Numbered from the stretch's first letter, positions 25,071 through 37,098 are shown. The stretch: DNA of 64,000 nt from Nymphaea colorata (GCF_008831285.2 NC_045138.2:22229934-22293933), one strand, 5' to 3'. Program-made: numbers and translations. The notes: generated by a model from the sequence alone, not told the origin.

Positions 25071-25472
25071 TGAGTAAATATTTAGCGATGCCAATGTAAA
25101 AATAAAATTTTTTTAAGGGGCTAATATGACTCCACATATAGACAGTACTAAAAGAGTAAATGGTGCTCACAGCAACTTGCATGTCGCTCCACCACTGCCG
25201 CTAACCAAGACGTATGCAATTCGATGACTTTCATCATCTCTTTTTTTCATGTAATCGAAATATATATTTCGCCTGTCTCTAGTTAATACATGTTTTTCAG
25301 TAGACCGACGGTTGTCCTTCAAATTCTATTATCTACCTACACACACACACATTACCAATTCTACTTGCTTCAAATTCTTTTATCTGCCTACACACACACA
25401 CACACATTACCAATTCTACTTGCTTCAAATTCTATTATCTGCCTACACACACACACACACACATATAGATAA

Positions 25473-25555
<83 letters not shown>

Positions 25556-25791
25556 AGATTATCTGTTCATACAGTTTTCATGAAGATCTAGGCGTAACAT
25601 GCCTATGATTACTTTCCATTAATTTGTTGGTGCACATCAGGTTTGAAAACATGCAGAAGGGCGGCCTCTACTATGACTATGATATGTCAAAGCTAAGGAG
25701 CCTGGGCTTCAATTTTAAGGGGATGGAGGAGATGTTTGACGACTGCGTTCAGTCCCTCCGACAGCATGGCTACCTTGCCGATGCAATATGA
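18816..25791 (+). CDS. TKPR1: tetraketide alpha-pyrone reductase 1 (DRL1-like), six exons
   Basis: Exons 18816-18981, 21169-21341, 21466-21654, 23419-23581, 23873-24065 and 25641-25791 join to a 344-residue frame with no stop. The protein is an extended short-chain dehydrogenase/reductase. [10 protein letters not shown] (26-35) binds NADPH, VVLTSS (140-145) holds the catalytic Ser, and [10 protein letters not shown] (Tyr179, Lys183) is the YxxxK pair. [19 protein letters not shown] and the C-terminal [21 protein letters not shown] match TKPR1/DRL1 better than dihydroflavonol or cinnamoyl-CoA reductases. In Arabidopsis this enzyme reduces tetraketide pyrones for sporopollenin in tapetum cells. 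The N-terminus is about 20 residues longer than usual. Introns 1, 3 and 5 are long and transposon-filled. Intron 2 (124 bases) appears to start with GC. Confidence 0.9.
19392..19572. mobile_element. MITE in TKPR1 intron 1
   Basis: Imperfect foldback: AGAGTCATCTAAT on the left and, inverted, a CTTGGTTAGATGACTAGTGA block on the right, with GAACGGTTAAAA and CTCAACCATC inside. It belongs to the same family as the element at 54831-55021. Confidence 0.55.
19594..19640. repeat. (AT)n microsatellite, interrupted
   Basis: AT dinucleotides with one ACAT interruption, in TKPR1 intron 1 directly after the MITE. Confidence 0.9.
20341..20382. repeat. (AT)n microsatellite
   Basis: About 21 uninterrupted AT units in TKPR1 intron 1. 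Likely length-polymorphic. Confidence 0.95.
21050..21115 (+). mobile_element. SINE-like 3' end in TKPR1 intron 1
   Basis: TTTTAAGAGCAGTAGAGCGGTAGAATGAATCACTCATCC, here split by a few bases, followed by an A-rich tail. It parallels the sequence after the Harbinger element at 42036-42080 (GGGGCGGTGGAATGAACAAC, CTCACCCTTAAAAATGG). The tRNA-like head is not clear in this copy. Confidence 0.4.
21700..21900. mobile_element. MITE-like fragment in TKPR1 intron 3
   Basis: AGGAGCGGAGCGGAGGTAGG opening followed by an AT-rich body with TTTACATATAG and CAAAAATTTTAAAATTATAA. It recalls the hAT-like MITEs at 7.2 and 17.2 kb, but no second terminus was found. Confidence 0.35.
21940..22630. repeat. AGCTCGAG-type dispersed repeat around a (GA)n tract
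   Basis: Two blocks rich in GAGCTCGA and its variants (about 21940-22075 and 22480-22630) flank unique sequence and a (GA)n microsatellite (about 22369-22408). Related blocks occur at 5975-6115 and 26160-26660. All lies inside TKPR1 intron 3. Confidence 0.7.
24110..24190 (+). mobile_element. SINE-like tRNA-derived head in TKPR1 intron 5
   Basis: TTGGCTAGGCCGTTCACATC followed by GGTTTGAATCCCATGG, resembling pol III A and B boxes. The following CTGTCACATTATGGAGCAT parallels GGTCACTATTACGACCC after the B box near 39.7 kb. No complete tRNA cloverleaf could be drawn. Confidence 0.4.
24855..25067. repeat. TCCGAAT-type repeat fragment plus (AT)n
   Basis: ATTCGATTTAGATCGGATAT through ATCCGATCC resembles the edge of the 30.3 kb repeat copy. 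It is followed by an (AT)n microsatellite at about 25026-25067. In TKPR1 intron 5. Confidence 0.6.
25318..25552. repeat. 60-bp tandem repeat with (AC)n, then (CT)n and (AT)n
   Basis: About three units, each CAAATTCTATTATCTGCCTA followed by ACACAC and ATTACCAATTCTACTTGCTT, with the AC run growing from unit to unit. A compound (CT)n-(AT)n microsatellite (about 25471-25552) follows. This lies 90 bases before the last TKPR1 exon. Confidence 0.9.
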
Positions 25792-26159
25792 GATAGAGAA
25801 GTTCCCATTTACTCAAGGTCCAAACTATAGTACTCTTCAATGCGACAAGACTGCCTTATAATCATCTAATTAGTGGACATCTTGGTTGGTACACGGATCC
25901 GCTATGTAGATCCATTATATACTAAACTGTAATACCCAAATAAGTAGTAATTCAAATTAAAACTTCGGAATATAACTAAATGGACCCTTACATGGATTTA
26001 CGGACCCCTTCATAGGGGCTTAACAAACTTGGCTAGACCATACCCGCTCCGTATCCAGGTCTAAGGCTCATGGGCATGAGTATGAAACGCCTTACCAAAG
26101 TGGGGTGGGTCTTAACGTGCAAATTGAAGCAATGTGAAGATCTTATAGCTTGGTACTAA

Positions 26160-26660
26160 GGGCGAATAACGAGTCGAGCTACTCGAGCTCGATTCTTTAA
26201 AGCTCAGCTCGCGAACGAGTTCGAACTGAGTCATTTGCTTCACAAGTCGAGCTCGAGTTCATGAATCGACTCGTTCAAATAATCAACTCGAGTTCGATAT
26301 CAACACGTAACTGCCGAGTCAAGCTCGAGCATTAATCGAGTCGAGCTCGAGCTCAACACATAACGATAAATATCAATTCTTCAGACGACTTTGTCAAGCT
26401 TTAATCGAGTCGAGCTCGAGCTCAACAAGTAACGATAAATATCAATTCTTCAAATAAGTTTGTCGAGCCTTAATCAAGTCAAGCTTGAGCTCAACATGTA
26501 ACAATGAATATCAATTCTATTCAAATGAGTTTGTCGAGCCTTAATCGAGTTGAGCTCGATCCCAACACGTAACTGCCGAGTTGAGCTCGAGCTGCTTCCG
26601 TCGGGCTATTCTTGAGCTTGAGCTGATTGAACTAGGGCTCAACTCGGCTCGTGTTGGCCC
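26160..26660. repeat. CTCGAGCTCG-rich repeat with 69-71 bp tandem units
   Basis: From about 26333 there are three to four tandem units of about 69-71 bases, each starting TAATCGAGTCGAGCTCGAGC and containing AACGATAAATATCAATTC and TTTGTCGAGCCT. Flanking sequence has the same AGCTCGAG motifs. It lies just downstream of TKPR1. Confidence 0.85.
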
Positions 26661-27758
26661 CTACTTGGTACCAGTGCAGCTATGAACATAGGTGCAAAAG
26701 AAGGGCTGGGGGAAGCTTCGGCTCGCATTCAGACAGTGGGAACCTTCATGGTCACCTAAAAACCTGAAAATCCAAGTAGGGATGCGTGCATTTGCAAGGA
26801 CGACTCCCTCTATCGTGCTTCCTTCCAAAGCTATATATAGAACCATTGCAGTCCAGAAGTTCACAAACAAATTGAAAATCTGAACTACCATACTAATTAA
26901 TTAAGACATGGCTATGCTGTAAGATATGAACCTGAGTTTCTTTTGAGAAAGCAATAGGACGGAGGCAACAACATGTGAAGGTAAAATGTCCGAAATCCTA
27001 CATCTACCAAAAGACCCACAAAAATGTCATAATGGTCAAGCCTGAGCTTAATGTAGAACAGCCTAAAGTTATTGTGATTATGTACCGAAGCCATATGTGT
27101 TGCTTAAGCTTACTCATGCACGTAAAAACTGATGGTTGACATACTTTTTCTGAACTGTGAGCATAATGACATTCATTCAAATTCACATTTGAAAACAATA
27201 TTGCCTAATTAATGTATATTTCTAGTCAACTATGTAAAGTTCAAGTAGTGGACAACAGAAAAGGAGAATCATACAATAAACCCTTGCGTATGATGAAAAA
27301 TTCAGTCAACTAGTGCAACTAGTGTTGCAACTATATATGTTCAAAAAAGAAACAACAACAAGACCTCTTAAGGAATAAGCTCAATGAGTTGCATCAGGAA
27401 CTAGCTTAATCCCTTCCCTTGCACACAAGGCTCCAACGAAAGTTCATAAACATATATAATAGGTATGTCTTCGACTATGAAGTCATATTGCAGCAATGGA
27501 CTTGACGTTCATCCGAATCGTTGCTCAGAGTTTCTATACAATGTGCTTCAGGAGAAACAATTTTCTGCATTTGATCTTCTATTTATCAGTTATGCATTCT
27601 GGTCTACATGGACGTTCATATTAATTAAGCTGAAAATCTCAGGCGGCTTAGGCTGTTACACTACTTAAATAATTAAAGACTATATACAAAATTCACATAC
27701 ATGTTTCCAAGGAATTAAAAAAGAAAAAAAGAGGAGACAGACAAATATGTAATTTTAA

Positions 27759-27918
27759 GGACTGATTGGCATTAGTAACACATTGTTACTGTCTCATGAA
27801 CCTGTCTAAAAAAATGGAGCAGATTCATAAAACAGTGTAAAGCCTCCAATGAGTCTAACCAATTTTTAGGTTAGATGCATGAGACGGTAACATAATGTTT
27901 CTGTTTCCAAACGACACC
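27759..27918. mobile_element. Tourist-like MITE
   Basis: A 160-base foldback. The left arm contains AACACATTGTTACTGTCTCATG; the right arm, read inverted, GGTGTCGTTTGGAAACAGAA then TTACCGTCTCATGCATCTAA. Flanks are TAA on the left and TTA on the right, close to the 3-base target duplication of PIF/Harbinger MITEs. Confidence 0.55.
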
Positions 27919-30309
27919 TTAGTAGACATTGAATGTGCTTGCCGTAGGAAACAAACCACCAATTCCTGCCTTCTAGACATAGTGTGAGTCCAGGATGTAG
28001 AGAAGATAAGAGCATGACATAAGGGTTCTCCCAAAAACTTGCAACATAGCACTTTGTCACTAGAGCTGTTGAATGAAGGAATCAAATCAATAAACAACAA
28101 AAAAGTTGGTTACAAAAATATGATTATAAATGACACTCTAAGCAAAGGGAAAGATTGTTTGAATGGACAAGCAATGGCATAATCTAAAGCAGGCTCTTCT
28201 TAGTTCACTTCCAAGTTTATAATGGAATATAGCTGTACCCTCAAATTTGTATAGCTAGTTGGACTTACGTTAAAATAGGAAATTGGCACTACGTTAGCTT
28301 ATGCTTGCTTCTGGGCAACAAACTAATTCAAATTTATCTATGTCACATGGTTCACTAGGCTACTTGTGTCATGCCCATGGTTATTGGTCCCTATGCATTA
28401 GCATCAGACGTGTGCATAATTCTTTGATCATTTCATCTGGATAATTGTATGATCTTAGTCTAGATATCATATTGATATCCGGAATTTGAAGGATGAAATT
28501 GAATGTTACTCGTAGGAGAATGCCACATTATCGCTGAAGTATAAATTTGTAGCATGGATATAATTGCTGTAGCCCTATCTCTATAAAACCGCTTATAGTT
28601 TGATGTCTATAAGCCCTTTCAGAGAGGCTATCAGGAGGTTAACTGAGTAAGGGAGAATATAGATGAGCAAAAGTTCTCTCTCTCTCTGTCTGCTATATTT
28701 GAGAACATATATCCCATGGAAATTTCTCTATGCAAACATATCAATTAAGTTCTGCTACAAAGATAATTCCGATTGGAAAAATTAGTTATGAAAATGTGTT
28801 AGCAACTTAGGTTTATGCTGAATTTGTTCATTCAGCCATGGGCTTGCTTGGAAAAGGTTGCATCCTATGAATATAAAACATGCCTGCAATTCATGAACTA
28901 ATAAGGATGTAAAAGACTCATCTCAGACACGTTACAAGAGGTAGCACCAAGGAGATCATATTCAAATTTGGGGACTCCACACATTTACATGGTTCCTTTC
29001 TTTCTAGGCCCCATGATGGGAACAGCAATTTGACCTTCATCAAGGCTCTAGACCTTTCATTGGAAGAAAGATTAGAAGCTAAACCATGTTTTGCGTTTGA
29101 ACTGTGCTTATTAGAACTCAAATAAGCGTAAAATAATGCTGCAGAGACATAATCTCCATAATCTAATGATTATATTTCGATGTAGTTTGAGAATCACGGT
29201 ATTGTCTTTCATGCTTCAACCCACAATTGATGCACCTTGGTTTTACCTCACTAGGTGTGTCATTGCCCCAATTATGATTCACGTGAAACGTAATTTCTTA
29301 GATAATGACATTTATCATGCATAAAGTTGATGACCAATTTAAGTATCAAATGAGTTCTTTTGTTTGTATAATTAATGAAGTATGGTTATAATTATTCTAG
29401 TTTCTTGTAGCATATTAAGAATAGCATGTAAATTTTCCTCCAAAAAAGAAAAAAAAATGACGAGCATTAGTGATGGCCATATTTATTGGACAATTACAGA
29501 ACTGTACATCAGGGCAGCATTACATGCATGTGTAAGAATATTTCTAAGTTTACGTCTATTTTAAAGTTGGAATTCACTTTAAAAGCCAATCGAACTTTTG
29601 AAAATTCTTGTTAGAGCTCAAGATTTTTAGAAACAGATGAGAAGGAATTAAGATGCCGCCTTTGAATGTTTGACATTGGCTGAAACTACAAGGAAAGCCT
29701 ATTAGTAGCTTGATCAGAAATTTAGATACGTAATTTATATGTTCTTCATTTGTCTACGGAAGTTGCGAAAAAACCTACATTTTCTACAGGTAAAATTTTG
29801 TTAAATCTCATTTCAAGAGAGAATCTTACCAAGAATAAACCCTATGACATTTTTAACACTTTTGCACAAAATTTTAAAATTATATTTTAGTAGGTATACC
29901 GTTGCAAATGCAAAATATAAGAAAGATGTATGATGACTACAAAAATAAGTATAATGAATTTTCAAAACTATACTCGATTCTGTAAAATCGTGATATTTAC
30001 AAGTATTATTTGTGATACATGTCCCAAAACATTTATTTTATATGTTAAGAATCGAGTTTGATGACAAGCTTGTGCTTCCATGTACGTACAAATTTTTTGG
30101 CTCTGTTGCCGCTTTATCATGAATTTCTAAAGCATTTTTCGTTTTCATTATCTCCAAAACGACAGTCAATTAGAAGACCCGCATCCTACAATGCCATGCA
30201 GCATCAAGATCTCAAAACCTAAATTACTTTAAGGGGATGTTCAATACCCATATAAGAGATTGTCACTGCCCAGTGATTTTACCCCAAAATTTAGGGTTGG
30301 TCATCGAAC

Positions 30310-30755
30310 ACTGTGTTATATGTACAGATGTCAATATATCCGATTTGAATCAGACATCTGACGAACTGAACCGAAAAAATCGAATATAAAAAAAAATTAA
30401 TATCCTATTAAGAAATTGGATCGGATTTAGATTTAATAAATGACATCTAATTGGATTCGGATATACATAAATATCTGATCAGATTCAGATACAGATTCAG
30501 ATCAGATTTATTTTTAGATAAATATCTTGTATCTAATGCTATTAAATTTTGAAAATTGACAAAATCCGATTCAAAATTCGGATTCGGATATAAATATAAA
30601 ATCAGTTTCGGATTGCAAAATCGAATTTTGGATTCAGATTCAGATATCGGATTCAGATATGTCTTTTTTTTATTCGAATTCGAATATGAGTATGTGAATA
30701 TTCGAAAAAACATATATGATTAAGAATACATCAGATTCAAATCTGATTCGTTGAC
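30310..30755. repeat. TCCGAATCCGAAT-rich dispersed repeat, copy 2 (inverted)
   Basis: Inverted relative to 12040-12425. On the minus strand the same conceptual YLYPNPNFESD and RYLSKN segments appear. Rich in GGATTCGGATAT and CAGATTCAGAT. Confidence 0.8.
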
Positions 30756-31674
30756 ATCAAGGTTTCATTAATCTATCTTCATGTATGAGCAGTTTCACTA
30801 GACAGTAGCAGTTTGTTATTGATGCCAAAATGTCTCTAATCCATTGATGGAGTACCTAAAGCCGAGAAATCCAAATCCTGAGACATTCAATCTCTTGCCA
30901 GTCATGGAGGAAAAAAATGAAGTGACATTTTTTCCCATGCATCTGCTTCCATATCATATCATATCATTTATGTAAAAATGTTTTCATACATGCACCAAAT
31001 ATACTACCAGCCAAGTCAAAAGTCAAATCCCCTTGTAAGAATAAGCTAATTTTCATATGTCTGCATATATATCTTTCAGCTAGACATTTAATGAGTCTAA
31101 GGGGCGGTCCTTGGCGATACGTGAATATTCTTTGCAGGTTTTGACTGTTTCTACTGCTGCATCTTCAGGATGCTTCTGTTTGTTCGACATGACTACTTCT
31201 CAAGATTCTATTTCCTTAGTACTATCAGCCGTCAGCAGGGAGGAAACTATTAACCCGCCAACTTTTACTTTGTCCGTCATGCTTGGCCTTGCCCTCCAAA
31301 CACTCTGCCCTTCTTTTAGTTTGTGATGTCGGAGTAATAATGACCTCATGTGCTACTGCTTGTTTGCGCATGAGAAGAGGGCGCACATGTTCCTGCTCAT
31401 CTGCCAAGCTTTTTGAATTCCGAGTTGTCTTGTTCAATTATTTCCATCATTGAATGAAATGCAGCCAGTGTATCCGCATGGTTGATGCTTTAAATGATAA
31501 CCGTCTGTCGTCAACAAAATAAATGGTGGAGATTGTCCATCTCTCCCACAACGATTTAGCTGATTGTAAGATAAAAGAGTTTTTTCAATGACAATTCTAA
31601 CTTATTAACTAATTTCTTGTTTGAAAAAAGAAAAGAAGAGATACTCGAGTCCCTTTGAGGTACACAACAGTTTG

Positions 31675-31945
31675 TTGGTGGGTGTCTCGCCGTAAGAAGG
31701 CGTTTGATGACCACAAGACATGCAAGACATGCAGAACAGAACACACATGTCTTCTTTAATTAATTTTTTTATCAAACACCATCTGCAATACAGAATGGAC
31801 ACGAAAGACAAGTGAATATGGGGTATAAATTACCTTTGATTCTACGCTGTTCTAAGCTAACCCTCTGAATAGCGCAGAGCAAAACATCAAGAGAGCATCT
31901 CCCACCCCTGAGCTGCCCTCTAGTCAAGCCCTTTCTCCTTTGAAA
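31675..31945. repeat. LTR-like dispersed sequence, copy 1
   Basis: Matches 49400-49640 in the same orientation: TTTTTTTATCAAACACCATC, GGTATAAATTACC, GTTCTAAGCTAACCCTC and GAGCATCTCCCACCCC. The TATAAATTA box inside a conserved block suggests LTR or promoter sequence of a retrotransposon. Termini were not defined. Confidence 0.5.
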
Positions 31946-33157
31946 TCTTGCTCTCATTTTTCTCTCTTTCTCTTCTTTTTTCTCTCGCTCCTTCCCTTTA
32001 TTTGTCTCTTATTTGTCTTAACTAGGATTTTTACTCCTTTGCATCGATCGATTTAGGGTTCTTCTCTCTTTTCTCCCGTTGTCTCTCTCCCTCCCTCCCT
32101 CCCTGCTATCCTTGGATGTCTGGGGTGGAGAGGGGTTGGAAGAGAGACGGTGGTCGTTAGGGCTCTCTCTCTCTCTTGCGTCACCTTTTTTTTTTTTTTT
32201 AAGTTGAAGTAGCCCTATACCCTAAGGTTAAAGGAAAAAATGGAGGAGCATCTATAGGGTCTTCGATTGTTCAGGTCACTCCAACAGACAATTGAATGGA
32301 AGAAACTGACAGATGTTCCCTTCAAATTGAGAAGCGAATGTTTTTGAACAACGTTCAAAAGAAAAGACTCTGGCCGGGTTTGAAAAAACACACACCTAAC
32401 AAAACAGGTACTACTACTGAAAAAAAAAAAAAAAGGTCTGCAAGAAGTTGGTTTTCTGCACTTAAAGTTGCGACTTGCTAATATGTCAGATCTGGTATAA
32501 GATTCTTCACATTTTTAGCTGTACCATGTTAGATTTAACGAAACCAAGAATATACTTGTGTGTCCCACATCCGGTTAGTTATGTTCATATACCGCACAAG
32601 ATTCTTTTGAAATTTCTTACCATCGTTGAGCTTCCTTCAATCAAATAATCACTAGAATTCAGGTTTGTTCTCGAGAAATGACAAAATGGGGATCCCGCAC
32701 TCGGGGAAAGAACTCAATTGCACGTGCTGGTTCAAACTTTTCAGCAAGAAGGTTTGCGTTGGCTAATCCCTTTTGCCTGTAAGTCAAATTTGTCTGTGCT
32801 TGAGTCTCCCAATAACCTGCTATGATCATTTAATTAATCTCCATTAGAGGCCAAGCTTGTCGAGGCACGGTACTTTTATTCCATTCGCTATTCAGAGTCA
32901 CCGGGCTTTCCTCTGGTTTTAATTGTCAAAATCAACACAAACTTAGGTTCTTGGACTCATTTAACACGCCATTCATGTAGGGACATCTAACATGAGCCCT
33001 CCCAAGAGATGCAGAGTTTTCTTTTTCCTTTTGGAAGAGCAAGATTTATAAGAACAGCCTGAAAATGACAAGAGCCGTCTCTGCAATTGCTTTTGTATGC
33101 ACACACTAGCAACAGGAAGAGGGGGAGAAAGCACTTGATCCATTTGACGGCCGGAAT
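31946..33157. other. intergenic, nothing recognised
   Basis: Pyrimidine-rich sequence (CTCTCT and CCCTCCCTCC runs at about 31950-32200), then AT-rich DNA. The last part should contain the 3' untranslated region of the minus-strand BTB gene. Confidence 0.3.
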
Positions 33158-35124
33158 CTACCGCTGCCGGTTGTTGCCAATGGTGAAGGCTCTCTTCCAC
33201 CAAATCTCGAAGGCGGCCCTGAGGTCCAGACACCCATCCCTCCCGACCCGACAGAACATAGCTGCCCACTCCATGAGCACCCTCCCCTGCTCCTCCACCG
33301 GCAGCGTCAGCACCGTCCTGCACACCCCCTCCTCCACCTCCGCCCGCTCCTCCCCACACCACGCTGCCACCACCCACCGCGAGTCCTCCATGAGCCACCC
33401 CAGCCACGTTCGGGCCAGAGCGCACCTCGTCGCGCTCGACGCGAACGCCTCCCCCTTCCCGATCGCCACGCAGAGCCTCGCCGTCACCCTCCCGGCCGAC
33501 CGCCTGACCGCGGAACTCACCCGCGCCTGCAGCCCCGCGAGCTCCCCGAACTCGGACCACGCGGCCACCACGTCGCCGGCGGCACGCCGCCCCGCCAGCA
33601 CGCCCACCACCCACAGAAGGTGTTCCGCCTGCCGTGCTGCCAGGGCCGGAATGGGGCCCACGGCGTCTCCGGCATCGGACGCTCGAACGAACAGGACCAG
33701 GAGGGCGTGCATGCACGCGTGGTAGGTGACGTGGAGGGCCTCGGTGATCGCCGTTGGGTCGGCGGTATCGGAGCTCGCCGGTTTTAAGAGGAGAAGCCTG
33801 GAGAGGAGGGACTGGGTCTGGGTTCGCGCTCGATCGTGGGTGGCCCGCTCCAGCAGCTGGATGATCTGTGAAATGGGCTGGTCCGGCGGTGGCTGGGGAA
33901 ACGGTGGAGGAAATCCCAGCCGCCGGAGGACGCCGGCTTGGAGAGCTTCAACTTCCGGGTCGTCGGGTCGGATCCTACGAACCGCAGCCACCACCTGCTG
34001 CTCCTCTTCCTCCCCAACCCAGGGTACGGCCTCCATGTACACGAGGCAGGCGTAGACTCCCGGGTGAAAGCCAATTGAGTTGGAAACCTGCACTTGCAGC
34101 AGTTGCACAGCAAGCTAAATTTAAGGATAAACTAAGTTGAGAGTCCGCCATTAATGTCCTATCTAGATTTGAGTTCAAGAAAGAACTATACATGTTCCAA
34201 CTGGTGAAACATTCTAAATGGATTTGGAATTATTTTGGACGCTTGCAAGCTTGGACTATTGGTGAACAATAAGACGGCGACAAAGTAAAAGCAAACAAGA
34301 ATGAAATCAAATCTCCAAACCAATTATGCAGTTAATAGTTAAAATTAATAAGAGAATAAGAAACAAAAAGTAGGATTTGAATAAAAAAGAAGAACTCGGT
34401 TGGGTACACAAGAACACATCTACAAACCCGTCCTTCATTTGAATTGGAGGTTGTAAACTTTTCCAACTGACGAATGCAAGGAGATCAAAGCAGGAACAGA
34501 GAGGAAAGAAAATGGCACCTTGAGGATTCGGAGGACTCTTTGGAGGGAGTGGTGCTTAAGGAGGGCGCGCTTCAAATCCTTGGAGTACATCAACCCGATG
34601 GTCTCCAGGTACATCTCCACATCCCCACATCCACGGATCTCCACCAGAGCCGGCGAACTGAACCGGCCGGAGAGGCGGGTTCGGAAGAAGCTGCTCTTAG
34701 CGATAAGCACCTGCTTGTGGACCCTCAACCGGACGGTCAGCCCCTGCTTCCCGGACAAGGTCAGCTGCAGGTCCCTGCTCTCGATTTCGCCGAACCCCAC
34801 CGTCACCCTCTCCTCCTCCTCGGCCGTCGATGTGGGAGGCGCGGCCGGGCCTGATTTCGAAGCTGTGGCGCGGTTCTGTGGTGGCGCGCTTGGTAACGTT
34901 TTGGGGATGTGAATGGCAGGCGACCTTGAACTTTGTTGAGAAGCGGTTGCTGGCGATGCAACTGCTCTGTTGGTGGCGGTGGCGGAGACGGCGGGGAAGG
35001 GGCAACACCAGAGGCTATCAGAAGGAGCTACGGCAACAGGTGCTAACCTGATCCTTTTCCTGTTTGCTTCTTCGAGAACTTTGGAGGTGGCTTTGCCATG
35101 GACGACTGATCCTGCGTTCGCCAT
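33158..35124 (-). CDS. BTB/POZ domain-containing protein, two exons
   Basis: Exon 1 is 35124-34519 and exon 2 is 34087-33158, joined in phase 0 across a 431-base GT-AG intron, giving 511 residues. Residues 1-105 are a variable Ala/Ser/Pro-rich region with a basic NRKRIRL patch (21-27) that could be a nuclear signal. A BTB domain (about 117-202) reads DLQLTLSGKQGLTVRLRVHKQVLIAKSSFFRTRLSGRF in order, with the HKxxL core and LSGRF. Exon 2 begins VSNSIGFHPGVYACLVYMEA and contains PWVGEEEEQQV, as in a plant family represented by Arabidopsis At1g63850 and At5g60050, of about 500 residues. BTB proteins often serve as CUL3 ubiquitin-ligase adaptors; whether this family does is not shown here. Both exons are GC-rich. 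The ends look complete. Confidence 0.88.
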
Positions 35125-36095
35125 GAACTTCAGCGAGCGAGAGAGATTGAGAGAGAGAGAGGCGAGGCTTGGTAGTTATGATGTGAAGCATGGGAATCTT
35201 ATTGGCGTCTGTCTTTGAACACGCGTGGTTAAAAGGTAAAATGAGGAAGAAGATGAGGAGAATGCGTGAGAAGAGGTGATGATTTCGGGGAGCCTCCTTT
35301 TCAAATTTAAGACGGGTAAAGAACAGTGGAAATAAGATCCTTCTCTATAAAGGAGCAGTTGTTTACGAATAACGAGGGAGGAAGAAGCGGGGGTGAAGAT
35401 ATAAAAGGAGGAGAAGGAGATGAGTGGGAGAGGGGAGAGTTACGAGGGTGGGATCCTCATTCGTGATCATGACGCCGCTGTCACATATAGCAGTCTTTGT
35501 CTGGTCAAGTCACGTAAAAAAGAAATCCATGCGGTGAAAAGAATGGCAACAACAAACCACACTTTTAAAAGCAGAAGCACATGCCTTTTTATCACTTTAA
35601 TCTACGGAAAACATAAACATCATCAATATGTTTCTTTCCTCTTTTTAAATTAATAGATGGCAGTATATTTATATATCCTCTAGCCTTTCCAACCTCCTTC
35701 CAAAATGTCCACAGGGTTGGAGGATTTCTTTATCTATAGAAACTATAGATAAACCTGATCGGAAGAATCTAAAGATTATATATATAGTTTGTCTTTGTCA
35801 TTTGACATTTTAATTTATTTTTGATAATTTTCACTCTACTGACCGACTTGTGTTGTCTTAATTGTAGGGATAACAAATATGTTATTTTTCCGTTTTAAGA
35901 TGGATTTATGAGTCAAAAAGAATATTTTTGAGACCCTTTCTTACAAAATTTGATTTACACATCAAATTTCAAGAAATTGTTTTTAATCTTGTACTTTACA
36001 TATTACGAATCTATTCATGTGGCTAACAAAGCTACGATCATTGATTTTCAAATTTATAAAACTTGAATTGTACATCAAATTGTTTCATTGCAAAT
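35125..36095. other. upstream region of the BTB gene
   Basis: Purine-rich sequence with GAGAGA runs at 35125-35430 is probably the 5' leader and promoter of the minus-strand BTB gene. The remainder is AT-rich and unrecognised. Confidence 0.3.
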
Positions 36096-37098
36096 TTGGT
36101 TGTCAGATACTTAAGAGTTAAAAGACTCATTTACGGAAACGTGGTTTCGAAATTGCTAGATCGGTACATCTTTGTTCATTCTGTACGATTATCAAGTGGA
36201 GGTATTCATCTTAGCGTATGTTCATGACATAATAGTCATGGGTAGCAGTGAAGTAGAAATGATAAAACTTATTGGTCAACGTGGAAAAGAATTTTCCATT
36301 AACAACTTAGGAGACCTGCATCGTTTTTTTAGAAATTGATGCCCAGAAGACGTCAGGTGGACTTGTGTTGAGGTAGCAAAAATATATTATGCTTCGCCTG
36401 AGAGTGAAAATGGAAGAAGCTAGATCCATAACTGCTCCCATGGCCACAACGAGTATATGTGATGATGAAAGAAAGTTCAATGATGCTACTCTTTACTGTA
36501 GGACAATGAGGGTAGTAGAGTTTGTAGAATTCATGCATTCTCAAAATGAATATCACTAGGCCGCTGTCAAGAAAATTTTGTGTTACTTAAAGGCCACCAT
36601 ACATGAAGTAGTAATTTATTCATGCCTCATCTAACATATCCCTAAATGATTTTACAATTATCGATTGGGCTTGGTAGCCCCTAGGTCGATATTCTACTGC
36701 GGATATGTTGTTTTCTTTGCAAAACACTTGTCACTTGAAGCTCCAGAAAACAATCTATTGTATCCCGCTCAAGTATTGATGAATACAAGGCTTTGACAAA
36801 TGCAGCGATATATAATGGATGCAATATTTATTGACTGAGCTTAGCATCAAACTGAATGTTATACCAACAATATGGTGCAACGACATTGAAGTGACATGCT
36901 TGGATTCACACCCTATTTTCACAATCACACCAAACATGTGGAGTTTGATTTACTTTTTGTCAAGGAAAATCTTGCAAAAAAGCAATTTTATATCCAACAT
37001 ATATCCTCAAAGGATCATATCACAGATATTTTCAGATTGTCACATATATCTTAAAACCAAGAGGCATACTGTGACAACCCCATGCAGTTGAGAGGAAA
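36096..37098 (+). pseudogene. Copia reverse transcriptase-RNase H remnant
   Basis: Pieces in all three frames keep Copia order: RVKRLIYG and TWFRN near 36110-36160, then GSSEVEMIKLIGQ with KEFSINNLGDLH (36240-36325), TSGGLVL, VKMEEARSITAPMA (36405-36450), AVKKILCYLKATIHE (36560-36610), and an RNase H part with SIDEYKALTNAA and TIWC (36770-36880). Frameshifts and stops occur every few dozen codons. The usual YVDD box is degraded (YVHDIIV). It ends in a polypurine stretch before the LTR. Confidence 0.8.

Larger units (their letters stand above)
26661..31670. other. intergenic, repeats only
   Basis: No gene is supported; open frames are short and unrelated to known families. Recognised contents are a Tourist-like MITE at 27759-27918 and the inverted TCCGAAT-rich repeat at 30310-30755. 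Confidence 0.4.

Noticed and set aside
32973-33716. 247-residue minus-strand frame
   Set aside because: Alternative frame of BTB exon 2; Gly/Arg/Ala-rich with no domain.
33087-33725. 212-residue plus-strand frame
   Set aside because: Antisense shadow of BTB exon 2.
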